Under the pieces are notes generated by a model, which worked only from the letters and a program-made list of their open reading frames with translations, was not told where the DNA came from and did not search any database. Shown one piece after another: positions 42,488-50,998 of a stretch of 55,604 nucleotides of DNA. Location: the NCBI GenBank assembly GCA_009777725.1, contig WRLG01000022.1, forward strand, positions 1 through 55,604, read 5' to 3'. Each line of letters opens with the position of its first letter. Position 1 is the stretch's first letter. Source of the DNA: Oscillospiraceae bacterium. GTDB taxonomy: Bacteria; Bacillota; Clostridia; Oscillospirales; Ruminococcaceae. The position numbers and the translations under genes are program-made.

Positions 42488-43225
42488 ATGGAAAATGCGG
42501 AAAAAATAGCTGCCGTGAAAAAGACTTTTCGCTTTTTGGCAATAATAGGTTTTATACCCTCGGGCGGAGCTTGGCTTGCTTTTTGCGTTTATTACTTTTT
42601 CATGAGCCTTGCCTTTTTAGGTCCGGGGCTGGGCATAGCTTTGGGTGAAATGCTCGTTTTAACAGAAAGCGGGCAGACAGTTGACGACAACCCCGCTATT
42701 TTTTTTACGTATCATTACTTTTTTATGACTTATCTTTTTGTTACGGCAATATTGGGGTTATTAAGCACGGCGTTTAAGATACGGCAAGCCAACAGCGTTC
42801 TTGCCTTTATTTATGTTTGCACGGCTATGTATGGCTTTATTTCGTTGGCGGCGGGATTGGAGTCTTTTTATTTCACACTTTATTTAATTATATACGGGCT
42901 TTTCGGCATATTTATGGTAAGCAAGACCTTGAATCAGTTTGACGACCTTAAGGCTTTGAGCCAAGAGGAGGGTTATCCCGATTTTATTATCAATATAGAC
43001 CAACCGCGCTCCATTGTTAATACAAGAGGAATTTTAAGCGAGGAATATGAAGAGCACTTTAAACCTAAAGAACAAGAGCGAAAAAAAGTAAACGATTTGG
43101 GTAATTCTGTTTTTATAAAGGACGATAACGAGAAGCAAGACCTAAATGCCGCCGCTTTCATGGAGGAGCTTTACACGGATTTTGCTCAGCCGATTGATGA
43201 ATATTTTGAAAAGGAGCTCATATGA
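42488..43225 (+). CDS. Membrane protein with four predicted helices, unknown
   Basis: 245 residues from ATG 42488, which has AAAGGG 11 bases upstream; the ATG at 42437 has no SD. Four hydrophobic segments fall at about 16-45, 75-95, 105-125 and 128-150. A hydrophilic C-terminal tail of about 90 residues follows, acidic at the end (YTDFAQPIDEYFEKELI). It overlaps rnhB by four bases, so the two are coupled. No family recognised. Confidence 0.65.
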   Translation: MENAEKIAAVKKTFRFLAIIGFIPSGGAWLAFCVYYFFMSLAFLGPGLGIALGEMLVLTESGQTVDDNPAIFFTYHYFFMTYLFVTAILGLLSTAFKIRQANSVLAFIYVCTAMYGFISLAAGLESFYFTLYLIIYGLFGIFMVSKTLNQFDDLKALSQEEGYPDFIINIDQPRSIVNTRGILSEEYEEHFKPKEQERKKVNDLGNSVFIKDDNEKQDLNAAAFMEELYTDFAQPIDEYFEKELI

Positions 43226-43830
43226 ATTTATTTGAATTTGACTCAGAAATAAGGCAGGAATACGGCAGTTTATGCGGCGTAGACGAAGCGGGGAGGGGTC
43301 CCTTAGCAGGCGATGTTTACGCCGCCGCTGTTATATTCGGCGAGGACGTTTGCATAAAGGAACTCAACGACAGTAAAAAGCTGAGTGAAAAAAAGAGGGC
43401 TTTGCTGTTTGATGAAATTGTTGCGAAAGCAGAGGCTTTTTGCATAGCATCGGCTTCAATAGCCGAAATAGAGGAAATCAACATTTTGAATGCGGCTTTG
43501 CTTGCTATGAAAAGAGCAGTTGAGGGTCTTAACGCAGATGTCAAACTTGTCCTTATAGACGGTAACAAAAAGCCGCCCCTTAACTGCAAGGCGCGAGCCG
43601 TTGTAAAAGGCGATGGCTACTCTGCCTCAATCGCGGCGGCTTCAATTTTAGCAAAAGTAAGCAGGGACAGATATATGCTCAAAATGGCTGAAAAATACCC
43701 GCAATATCAATTTGAAAAGCACAAGGGCTATGGCACTAAGCTTCATTATGAAATGCTTGAAAAGTATGGTGTTTGTGAGATTCATAGGTTGTCGTTTTTG
43801 AAGAAGTGTCAATTGACAAGGACAAACTAA
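43222..43830 (+). CDS. rnhB: Ribonuclease HII
   Basis: 202 residues; overlaps the previous gene by four bases (ATGA). RNase HII motifs: CGVDEAGRGPLAGDV (catalytic Asp-Glu), LNDSKKLSEKKR, VLIDGN, and IAAASILAKVSRDRYM. It removes ribonucleotides and RNA primers from DNA. In relatives it follows rbgA directly; here aroA, aroC and a membrane gene lie between. Confidence 0.95.
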   Translation: MNLFEFDSEIRQEYGSLCGVDEAGRGPLAGDVYAAAVIFGEDVCIKELNDSKKLSEKKRALLFDEIVAKAEAFCIASASIAEIEEINILNAALLAMKRAVEGLNADVKLVLIDGNKKPPLNCKARAVVKGDGYSASIAAASILAKVSRDRYMLKMAEKYPQYQFEKHKGYGTKLHYEMLEKYGVCEIHRLSFLKKCQLTRTN

Positions 43831-43836
43831 TAAAAT

Positions 43837-44058
43837 TCAAGCTTTTATTGTGTATTTCTCTAAAATCGTTTGCCGTTCAATATCTAATATTTCGGGGGTG
43901 TCGTTCTTGTATTTTTCGAGAAATTCAGCGTAAGTCAAGCCGCTGAAATCAATAAAATAAGCATCCCTTTCCTCTTCCGACATTAATTCAACGGGCTTTT
44001 CATACATATTAATCACCCTGCCGAGCGGGGCGGCTTCTCTTTGTTTACTATTTAACAT
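43837..44058 (-). CDS. Small protein paired with the JAB-like gene
   Basis: 73 residues behind GAGGTGG. It is polar and helical, with SEEERDAYFIDFSGLTYAEFLEKYKNDTPEI and no membrane segment. It overlaps the end of the JAB-like gene by 11 bases on the same strand. The family is not recognised. Antitoxin or immunity function is possible by position only. Confidence 0.55.
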   Translation of the reverse strand: MLNSKQREAAPLGRVINMYEKPVELMSEEERDAYFIDFSGLTYAEFLEKYKNDTPEILDIERQTILEKYTIKA

Positions 44059-44572
44059 AATATAACCACCTCAAACTTTCAATAAGTAAATCAATAGCTT
44101 TTTCTTTTCCATATTTCATGCTATCTCGTTGCCATGACATCTTCAATCCGTCAACACAGCTTTTATCCGATAAGTCAAGTCTGTTTCCGTTATTGACCTC
44201 TAAAAAGTAAACACACCCATTATGCCCTACCGCTATCATTGTCTTTATTTCGGGGCAGTTATTTAATGTAACAATATCCTCGAAACTAAATGATGCACTG
44301 TTAGGGTGATTATGTAAAGCAATCATTTTGTCGTTTGTTAAGGGCAGATAAACGCTCCCGCCGTATTCCCCTGATTTTTGATGTGAAATAACCTTGCCGT
44401 TTTTAGCGTTAAGGAAATAAACGTCCTCGGTAAATTTCCCCTCATTCGCAGTAATAGCCAGTCGAGCAAACTCCGCAACCCGTTTGTCTCCAATTGGCGA
44501 AAAAGTAACGCCGCTGAATTTTTCTATATAAGCTTCCGAATTGATATTAACCATATTAGATTTAAACTCCAT
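44048..44572 (-). CDS. JAB/MPN-like metalloprotease-type protein
   Basis: 174 residues from ATG 44572; a later ATG at 44554 has a GGAG 12 bases upstream and may be the real start. It has the JAMM signature: ALHNHPNSASFSFEDI near residue 86-100 gives HxHP followed by S and D at the expected distance (consensus HxHPxxxxxSxxD), and a Glu earlier (about residue 50) that could be the catalytic acid. JAB domains cut isopeptide or peptide bonds and also occur in phage tail and toxin systems. No signal peptide. It forms a two-gene unit with the 73-residue gene. Confidence 0.6.
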   Translation of the reverse strand: MEFKSNMVNINSEAYIEKFSGVTFSPIGDKRVAEFARLAITANEGKFTEDVYFLNAKNGKVISHQKSGEYGGSVYLPLTNDKMIALHNHPNSASFSFEDIVTLNNCPEIKTMIAVGHNGCVYFLEVNNGNRLDLSDKSCVDGLKMSWQRDSMKYGKEKAIDLLIESLRWLYYVK

Positions 44573-44660
44573 ATCGGTAAACCCATCTTTATTTTTAATT
44601 ATTCTCTAAGATTTATTATATCACCATTTTCTCCATTTGTCAAACCAAAAATTTAAAGTC

Positions 44661-44689
44661 TTTACAAGTATTTTTTTATATGTTATAAT
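44661..44689 (+). promoter_or_regulatory. Promoter of the 44.7-kb lipoprotein gene
   Basis: TTTACA (44661-44666), 17-base spacer ending TGT, TATAAT (44684-44689). Confidence 0.75.
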
Positions 44690-44721
44690 TTATAAGTAAG
44701 ATATTACAAGGAAGTGTTGTA

Positions 44722-45864
44722 ATGAAAAAATATATCAGTGCAGTTTTGGCAGTTGTTATAATTTTGTCGCTCGCGTCTTGCGTGGATAATCAACATGACG
44801 GTAACGATACTAGCGGCGTTTTGCCGAATGAAATCCAATCTTCTGATATGGCAAGCGAGAGTTTAGGGGAGACAACGGAGGCTTTAGATTATCAAACGAG
44901 TGAAGAGGAAATAGTTTACATAATAGAAGACGAGCCGGAGGAATATCAATACTTTAAGATATTCGGATATTATAACCCCGAGGACGAGGAATCGGCAAGG
45001 CAATTTTTTCAGCCTTTAGCGGAGCAGTTTGTTGATGCTTTTATTAATAAAAATACAGTTTTTTTGAGCAATGTTTTTTTAGAGAGAAGCGGCAAGGCTT
45101 TCGATTTTGTAAACGACCTTGAATTTGCCGAATTTGAACTGACCGATATGAAATTTGATGCTCATTCTTTCGGCGATGAAACCCATATAAACGGAGCTAT
45201 CTGCTATTTTAACATCACAGTCGAGGGCGGGACGGACGACATATTTACCCAAGGCGGCAGAGAATGGGAGCTTCATTTGGGGACAGATGATAATACATGG
45301 ATTCAGCAATTTTCCCCAAAAGGAACGGTTATAAAGAATCGTTGGGGTATTGATAGCAGGGATGCTCTTTTTTGCTATGACTTTTCAAATAACATGTTCC
45401 TTTTTGAAACAATGAGTGACTTCAATCAATTAAAAGAGATGAATAAATATAACGAGGGCGGCGAGGAAGCTTGGTTTTATATAAGGCTTCATGTGACATT
45501 AGTCAGGAACGACCCTGATTATGATGATGTAAAGGGCTATACTATAGAAGAATTTATCGAAAAAAGCGAATATGCTTTCGGGATTACAAATATTGAGCCC
45601 AAAGTTGCCGATATTTATTCAACAGGAACAATTCACGTGCCCGGCAGAGGTTGGTGGTGGCTTTACATAGATATTGCATCTGAGGAATATGACGGCGAAA
45701 CAGGAACAGTCGTCATAAACTATTTCGGCGATTCAGGCAAATTATTTATAGCCAAAACTATGAAATATAATATCAAAACAGACGCCGCAAAAGGAACTAA
45801 AATAATCTCAACAGAATTGCTTTATTCTAATGATGATTTGATATTGGCGACCGGGTCGATTTAG
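44722..45864 (+). CDS. Lipoprotein of unknown function
   Basis: 380 residues behind AAGGAAG. The lipoprotein signal peptide (MKKYISAVLAVVIILSLASC) is followed by an acidic linker (about 25-75) and then a folded domain of about 300 residues with FFQPLAEQFVDAFINKNTVFLSN and a strand-rich end (GRGWWWLYIDIASEEYDGETGT). No family recognised. It has its own promoter and lies 22 bases upstream of the Fic gene, so the two may be co-expressed. Confidence 0.7.
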   Translation: MKKYISAVLAVVIILSLASCVDNQHDGNDTSGVLPNEIQSSDMASESLGETTEALDYQTSEEEIVYIIEDEPEEYQYFKIFGYYNPEDEESARQFFQPLAEQFVDAFINKNTVFLSNVFLERSGKAFDFVNDLEFAEFELTDMKFDAHSFGDETHINGAICYFNITVEGGTDDIFTQGGREWELHLGTDDNTWIQQFSPKGTVIKNRWGIDSRDALFCYDFSNNMFLFETMSDFNQLKEMNKYNEGGEEAWFYIRLHVTLVRNDPDYDDVKGYTIEEFIEKSEYAFGITNIEPKVADIYSTGTIHVPGRGWWWLYIDIASEEYDGETGTVVINYFGDSGKLFIAKTMKYNIKTDAAKGTKIISTELLYSNDDLILATGSI

Positions 45865-45886
45865 ATATTGAAAGGACTAGCTTAAT

Positions 45887-46654
45887 ATGAGCGATTACGA
45901 AAAAATAATCAAACTATGGCAAAAATGGGCGGTAAAATCCGAATCGGATATAGATATGCGGCTTGAAAATTTTAGAATTCTTTTTGCATATAACTCCGGC
46001 AAGATTGAAAATGCCGATATAACTTATCACAATACCAGAGAAATTTTTGAAAACGGGCGGGTAATAAATTATACGGGCGACCCGCGGGCTATTTTTGAAA
46101 CGCAAAATCAACGCCTTTGTTATGAATATTTAAAGCCGAAATTAGCCGCAAAAGAACCGCTGTCTATAGAACTTGTCAAAGATATTCACAATATTTTAAC
46201 AAGCGGGACATATGACGACAGGCGTTATATAGCGCAAAATGAACGCCCGGGCGAGTTCAAAAAGCACGATTATGTGACAGGACTTGCCGAAGTCGGCTCG
46301 CCGCCCGAATATGTTGAACAAGATATGGCTGATTTAATATTTGAACTGAATAATCTTTCAAGCGAGGACAAAGCAAAGGATAAATTTGCATTAAAAGCCG
46401 CCGCTTATTTTCATGTGAGATTTGAAAATATTCACCCGTTTGCCGATGGCAATGGGCGCACGGGGCGAACATTGATGAATTATGAGCTTATGCTCAATGA
46501 CCACCCGCCTTTGATTATCTATGAAGAAGACAAGCAGTTTTATTACAATGCTTTAGAGCAGTATGATAACAATGAAGAAGTTGCTCCGATGGTTGACTTT
46601 TTAGAAAGCCAGCTGACAAAAACATGGGGCAAAACTTTGCAACGGGAGCAATGA
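45887..46654 (+). CDS. Fic-family protein (AMP transferase)
   Basis: 255 residues. The catalytic motif FENIHPFADGNGRTGR has His183 and the phosphate-binding GNGR. An inhibitory helix lies at the N-terminus, with NSGKIEN (about 36-42) matching the (S/T)xxxE(G/N) motif, so it is a class II Fic protein that controls itself in cis. Family members attach AMP or other nucleotides to Tyr, Ser or Thr of target proteins. The target is unknown. Confidence 0.9.
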   Translation: MSDYEKIIKLWQKWAVKSESDIDMRLENFRILFAYNSGKIENADITYHNTREIFENGRVINYTGDPRAIFETQNQRLCYEYLKPKLAAKEPLSIELVKDIHNILTSGTYDDRRYIAQNERPGEFKKHDYVTGLAEVGSPPEYVEQDMADLIFELNNLSSEDKAKDKFALKAAAYFHVRFENIHPFADGNGRTGRTLMNYELMLNDHPPLIIYEEDKQFYYNALEQYDNNEEVAPMVDFLESQLTKTWGKTLQREQ

Positions 46655-46682
46655 GAATTAGGGAGGAGTTTTAATACTCATT

Positions 46683-47012
46683 TCACTCTATAAACGAGCA
46701 AATCAAATCTATTGCCTCATCTATAATATCGTCTGAAACAGTTTCTACATATGAGGCGTTTCGGGCAGTTACGTCTAACGCACGTGCTTGGTCGCAAAGG
46801 ACAACCCCTGTCGTTTTCGTATTGCCGTCAAGGCGGAGGTGAAAGGCATGGTCTTTGTCGGTTCTTGTTATCGGGCAAACCATTACCATTTTGCAATGCC
46901 GATTATATTTTTCATTACTGATGACTAATGCCGGTCGCCTGCCGCTCTGTTCAAACCCTGTTTGAGGGTCGAAATTCATAATAATAATGTCGCCCTGCGT
47001 TGGAATATACAT
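46683..47012 (-). CDS. mazF: MazF/PemK-type mRNA interferase toxin
   Basis: 109 residues. The PemK/MazF fold has QGDIIIMNFDPQTGFEQSGRRPALVISN, then MVMVCPITRT and VVLCDQARALDVTARN. The conserved Arg and Thr/Ser of the active site are there. It cuts mRNA at short motifs. It begins directly after the antitoxin stop codon, in the order mazE-mazF. Confidence 0.92.
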   Translation of the reverse strand: MYIPTQGDIIIMNFDPQTGFEQSGRRPALVISNEKYNRHCKMVMVCPITRTDKDHAFHLRLDGNTKTTGVVLCDQARALDVTARNASYVETVSDDIIDEAIDLICSFIE

Positions 47013-47297
47013 TTACCACACCTCTTTCCCCATCGGATTTCCCCAATCATATTCTGTTGGGTTGTATAGAGTTTCATCTGCAAGAATTTCTTCGAGAGGC
47101 TTTTTATAAAATGCTTCAAGCCTTTCATCAATGCTTTTTTTGGCGCGGCGTTTACGAGCCGATTTCCTGATTACTATAGAGTCATTTTCAGCAACAATGT
47201 CAACTTGGTCGTTTTCTTGGAGCAACAGCAAATCCAGTATAGCTTTAGGCAATCTTACCGCTTGGCTGTTTCCCCATCTTTGAATAGTGGTTAACAT
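47013..47297 (-). CDS. mazE: MazE-type (AbrB/SpoVT) antitoxin
   Basis: 94 residues from ATG 47297, nine bases after AAGGAG. The N-terminal swapped-hairpin DNA-binding domain (TTIQRWGNSQAVRLPKAILDLLLLQENDQVDIVAENDSIVIRK) is typical. A basic stretch and an acidic C-terminus, which would bind MazF, follow. It should repress its own promoter with MazF. Confidence 0.92.
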   Translation of the reverse strand: MLTTIQRWGNSQAVRLPKAILDLLLLQENDQVDIVAENDSIVIRKSARKRRAKKSIDERLEAFYKKPLEEILADETLYNPTEYDWGNPMGKEVW

Positions 47298-47390
47298 AAT
47301 AATCAACTCCTTACTTTTAAGTATATACTAAGTATCTACATTTGTCAATACTTTATTCAAAAAAATTTGGGGTTTTCGGAGGTTCGTAAC

Positions 47391-48197
47391 ATGGAATACT
47401 TATATAAAAACAGCAGTATTATTCTGAAAGCAAGCGATTTTGATTTGGACGACACGTTAAACTGCGGACAAGCTTTTCGCTGGGAGCGGGAGAATAATAA
47501 CGCCGAACCCGTCTATTTCGGGTTTATGAAAAACACTCCGCTTACTATATCCCAAAAATCCGACAGTTTTATTTTTCATGATACAAGCGAGGAGGATTTC
47601 ATCAAAATCTGGGCAGAATATTTTGATTTGTATACAGATTACGGAGAAATCAAAAGCCGCCTATCCGAGGACGAAACTTTGGCAAAAGCCATCTCATATG
47701 CGGACGGCATACGGATACTAAAGCAGGATAAATGGGAAGCCCTCTGCTCTTTCATATTTTCGCAGAATAACAATATCCCGAGGATAAAAGGCATTATAAA
47801 ACGGCTTTGCGAGTATCACAACGGCTTCCCCTGTTACTCCGCTCTAAGCGGCATAACAGCCGATGATTTGTCATATTTACGGGCAGGATTTAGGGCTAAA
47901 TATATAGCGGATTGCGTTGATAAATTGGTCGGCGGGGCTGTTGACTTAGATGAAATTTCAAAAATGCCGATAGACGATGCCAGACTTCAGTTGCGGTTAA
48001 TAAAAGGAGTCGGCGCAAAGGTTGCGGATTGCGCTTTGCTTTTCGGAATGTATCGTCTGGAATGTTTCCCCGAAGATGTTTGGGTAAAGAAAGTAAAAGC
48101 CAAATACTACCCAAACGGATTGCCCGATTTCACCGAAAAATACGCCGGAATCGCACAGCAATATTTGTTTCATTATGAGAGGAATAATTTTAGATAA
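47391..48197 (+). CDS. ogg: 8-oxoguanine DNA glycosylase (OGG1 type)
   Basis: 268 residues from ATG 47391 behind GGAGG. The N-terminal domain has FDLDDTLNCGQAFRW. The helix-hairpin-helix/GPD core has LIKGVGAKVADCALLFGM with the catalytic Lys210 and Asp229 in FPEDVWVKK. It removes 8-oxoguanine from DNA and nicks the strand. Bacterial OGG1-type enzymes replace MutM (Fpg) in many anaerobic Clostridia. Confidence 0.9.
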   Translation: MEYLYKNSSIILKASDFDLDDTLNCGQAFRWERENNNAEPVYFGFMKNTPLTISQKSDSFIFHDTSEEDFIKIWAEYFDLYTDYGEIKSRLSEDETLAKAISYADGIRILKQDKWEALCSFIFSQNNNIPRIKGIIKRLCEYHNGFPCYSALSGITADDLSYLRAGFRAKYIADCVDKLVGGAVDLDEISKMPIDDARLQLRLIKGVGAKVADCALLFGMYRLECFPEDVWVKKVKAKYYPNGLPDFTEKYAGIAQQYLFHYERNNFR

Positions 48198-48212
48198 ACT
48201 AGGGGTTTGATT

Positions 48213-49082
48213 ATGGATAAAGGTTTAAAAATTTTAATGAATACTTTTTGGGATAAGGGGTGGAGAAACCCCACATTTACAGAGGAGGAGTTCCTCATCG
48301 CAAAAAATGAGGGGTATATGTTTGACAAGCAAGAATTTATCCCCCATGATGAGGATTTAAGAAACGCAAAAGAAACGGTTGATAAAGTTGATAAAAAAGA
48401 TGTTGCAAATGCTTTCCTTTACAGTTTATCGACCAAAAAGCTCGAATATCGTTCCGCTTTGGGAAGTTATTACTATATAAAGAGCGTGCCGAAACATGAA
48501 TATACAATCAGAACCACTAACAGTAATCCCGATATATTTGGTTGTCAAGTGTGCGGTTGGATTCGTCACGAAGACAATCCTAATATTGCTATTAAATATC
48601 CGAATGAATTGTTCGCCACATATGAAAATTCACATGGGTTGAATATAATGAATTTTAGGCGTTACAAATGGGGCGGAGTAAATAATGATGAGTTGCTGTT
48701 TGCCAAATTTGATTTAGAGCAATTTTTAAAACTTCCGAAAGTAACCCCAAAGAGCAAAGATATTGAAATAATGAAATCAATGTTGGAGGTTGTAAAAAAA
48801 TTACCGCCTAATGCAAAGGCAGGTAAATATGAAGCCCAAATCCGCACCGATAAAATATTAAGGTCGAATCCTGAAATAACAAGGATAACTCTCGAAACAC
48901 TTGCGATTTGCGATATATTTAATTCAGAACATGAAAAAGGCTATCTTCATTCATTCACAAATTGCGGATTTGAAAGAGATTCGAAAGAATTGAGAAATAA
49001 TTATCGTTACCCGTTAAATTATTGGCGTGCAAGCGACGGCATTCATACTGCGGCATTAGCTGAGGTTTTTGGGATTGATTAA
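48213..49082 (+). CDS. Protein of unknown function with CxxC motif
   Basis: 289 residues from ATG 48213; the SD (AGGGG) is weak. Cytosolic and largely hydrophilic. It has FGCQVCGWIRHED near residue 110, a possible metal or structural site, and a C-terminal HSFTNCGFERDSKELRNNYRYPLNYWRASDG region rich in aromatics. No family recognised. It is downstream of ogg with a 15-base gap. The organisation resembles immunity or defence-associated orphan genes, but that is speculation. Confidence 0.55.
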   Translation: MDKGLKILMNTFWDKGWRNPTFTEEEFLIAKNEGYMFDKQEFIPHDEDLRNAKETVDKVDKKDVANAFLYSLSTKKLEYRSALGSYYYIKSVPKHEYTIRTTNSNPDIFGCQVCGWIRHEDNPNIAIKYPNELFATYENSHGLNIMNFRRYKWGGVNNDELLFAKFDLEQFLKLPKVTPKSKDIEIMKSMLEVVKKLPPNAKAGKYEAQIRTDKILRSNPEITRITLETLAICDIFNSEHEKGYLHSFTNCGFERDSKELRNNYRYPLNYWRASDGIHTAALAEVFGID

Positions 49083-49088
49083 TAATCA

Positions 49089-49150
49089 TGGAAACACGAC
49101 GAAAACGGCAACACAACTGTCTGCACATATGCCTACAGCAACGCGATTTT
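49089..49150 (+). pseudogene. Possible RHS/YD-repeat remnant
   Basis: The frame that runs into the next gene reads WKHDENGNTTVCTYAYSN. This is close to the YD-repeat pattern (YDENGNTTxYTYD) of RHS/wall-associated proteins. No start codon or longer RHS frame is attached. It may be a fragment of a lost gene. Confidence 0.3.
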
Positions 49151-49211
49151 CAGAAGCTTTGCATTTGCATCATTTTTGAGGCTATTTGGTCTGAATGAAA
49201 GGAAGTTTTTT

Positions 49212-49895
49212 ATGAGAGAAAGTATACTTACAATCCCTATAAGCGAAATTTTAGAGCCCAAAGAGGGCTGTCCTATTTGCAGAATGAGGGATATGCTGGA
49301 GCTTAGGACTGTTGAATACATCATGGGGGCGGCAATGATGGAGCCTGATGTGCGGATTGAAACAAACCGCGCAGGCTTTTGCCTTACGCATTTTTCTCAA
49401 ATGCAAAAGCAAAAAAACAGGCTCTCGCTTGCCCTTATGCTCCAAACTCATTTAAAAGAGGTCGATGGCAAGCTGTTTGCCCGTAAAAAGCTTTTTGAGC
49501 CCAAGCAAGCCCGAAAGGCAAAGCTTTCCTCTATAAATTCAACCTGCTTTGTCTGCGAAAAGGTTGACTGGGGGCTGGAGAGGCTGATGAGGACTTTTTT
49601 TGAATATACCTCGGATTCCGCCGGAAAAAAGCAATTGGAGGAGCAGGAATTGATTTGCCTGCCGCATTTTGATTTAATCCATTCGCTTGCACCCGCTTAT
49701 TTAAAAAGCAAAGAGCTTGACGGCTTTTTAAACACAATATCAAAGCTTACCGAAAAATACATAGAGAAGCTCTATAAAGACGTCACCCACTACTGCAACA
49801 TGTACGACTACCGCAACTCCGGCAAAGATGCCGACTGGGGGAATTCAAAGGACAGTATTGAGAGGGCGATTCGGTTTTTGACTTCGAGGGGGTAG
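49212..49895 (+). CDS. DUF6062-family protein
   Basis: 227 residues from ATG 49212 behind AAAGGAAG. Four Cys/His pairs are spread along it: CPICRM near residue 18, CLTHF near 57, CFVCEKVDWG near 117, CLPHFDLIHS near 150. This suggests two zinc sites built from symmetric halves, matching the DUF6062 pattern common in Clostridia. Function unknown. Confidence 0.75.
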   Translation: MRESILTIPISEILEPKEGCPICRMRDMLELRTVEYIMGAAMMEPDVRIETNRAGFCLTHFSQMQKQKNRLSLALMLQTHLKEVDGKLFARKKLFEPKQARKAKLSSINSTCFVCEKVDWGLERLMRTFFEYTSDSAGKKQLEEQELICLPHFDLIHSLAPAYLKSKELDGFLNTISKLTEKYIEKLYKDVTHYCNMYDYRNSGKDADWGNSKDSIERAIRFLTSRG

Positions 49896-49899
49896 TAAT

Positions 49900-50127
49900 A
49901 TGGGTGATATAAAAGAAAAAAGTGGCGAAGAGCAGTCGCTTATCGTTTGTGACGAATGTGGTAGCGAATATTATCAAAACACCTCAATAATGATGAAGCT
50001 GTGCCCGGAATGTTCCAATATTTTATATGGCTATGATAACTGCAACCATGAGTTTGAAAAAGGGCGTTGTTTGAAATGCTTTTGGAATGGGAATACTTCA
50101 CAGTATACTATAAACAAGGAGAATTAA
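49900..50127 (+). CDS. Small zinc-ribbon protein
   Basis: 75 residues behind GAGGGGG. Two paired CxxC sites: CDECGSEYY with CPECSNIL, and CNHEFEKGRCLKCFWN. It is probably a double zinc ribbon. It lies four bases after the DUF6062 gene and one base before the ATPase gene, so it is the first member of the compact operon 49.9-51.5 kb. Confidence 0.65.
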   Translation: MGDIKEKSGEEQSLIVCDECGSEYYQNTSIMMKLCPECSNILYGYDNCNHEFEKGRCLKCFWNGNTSQYTINKEN

Positions 50128-50128
50128 T

Positions 50129-50998
50129 ATGGCTTTAACTAATGTAAAAATAGAAAACCATTTTTTATTTGAAGATGGGCTTACCATTGATTTTTGCAAA
50201 GGAATTAACGTAATTATCGGCGAAAACGGAACAGGGAAAACGACATTGATGAGGTGTTTATGCAAATTAGGTTTAACTTCTGAAATTGGATTAATAAGAA
50301 TTAATGAAGTTGGTAAAGGAAATTATAAACAATCTTGGGGTAGCGTAGATATTGATAGCGACGTTCATAATTTTGTCTTTATCCCGGAAAAAGACATGCT
50401 CTCTATTGCTAAAGGGATTCCCGAAAGCTTCAAATACAGCAACACAGACTACACTCATTATGAGATAGCTATTATTGAACAAGCCCGCGTACACGCAACA
50501 GCCTCTGAAAAACCTTTATATTCCAAAATTTGCAATATAATAGGCGGAGAACCGAAACATAATGGCGAAAGTTTTTTTATGAAACGAAAAAATATTGATA
50601 ACCCGATACCTTTTTCAGCGGAAGCTTCAGGGTTTAGAAAATTTGGTTTGCTTGCTATGTTAGTTCGCAATGAGCAAATAAGAAACGGAACAGTTTTATT
50701 TTGGGACGAGCCGGAGAACAGCCTTAATCCTAAACTTGTTCCTAAACTGATTGATATACTGCTCGAATTATCTAAACAAGGCGTTCAAATTTTTTTAGCT
50801 ACTCATGATTATATCTTTGCAAAATATATTGAGGTTAAAATGTCAGAGCAAGACGACATTTTATTTCACGCTTTTTATAACACGGACAACGGCGTTAAAG
50901 TTGAAACTCAAAAAAAATTCATCGCCCTTGAAAATAACAGCATTATAAAGCAATCAATTCAGCTCTATAAAGATGAGGTCAGGAAGGTGATGGAGTGA
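50129..50998 (+). CDS. Short AAA/ABC-type ATPase (OLD/AAA_21-like)
   Basis: 289 residues behind AAGGAG. Walker A GENGTGKTTL (about 31-40), a degenerate signature FSAEASGFRKFG (about 162-172), Walker B VLFWDEPENSLNP (about 189-201) and the switch His in LATHD (about 223-227). The central insertion is short, so there is no long coiled coil or Toprim. Such ATPases are the motor part of OLD, Septu, PARIS and related defence systems. It is next to a nuclease-like gene (GTGA overlap of four bases), which supports a two-protein machine. Confidence 0.8.
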   Translation: MALTNVKIENHFLFEDGLTIDFCKGINVIIGENGTGKTTLMRCLCKLGLTSEIGLIRINEVGKGNYKQSWGSVDIDSDVHNFVFIPEKDMLSIAKGIPESFKYSNTDYTHYEIAIIEQARVHATASEKPLYSKICNIIGGEPKHNGESFFMKRKNIDNPIPFSAEASGFRKFGLLAMLVRNEQIRNGTVLFWDEPENSLNPKLVPKLIDILLELSKQGVQIFLATHDYIFAKYIEVKMSEQDDILFHAFYNTDNGVKVETQKKFIALENNSIIKQSIQLYKDEVRKVME

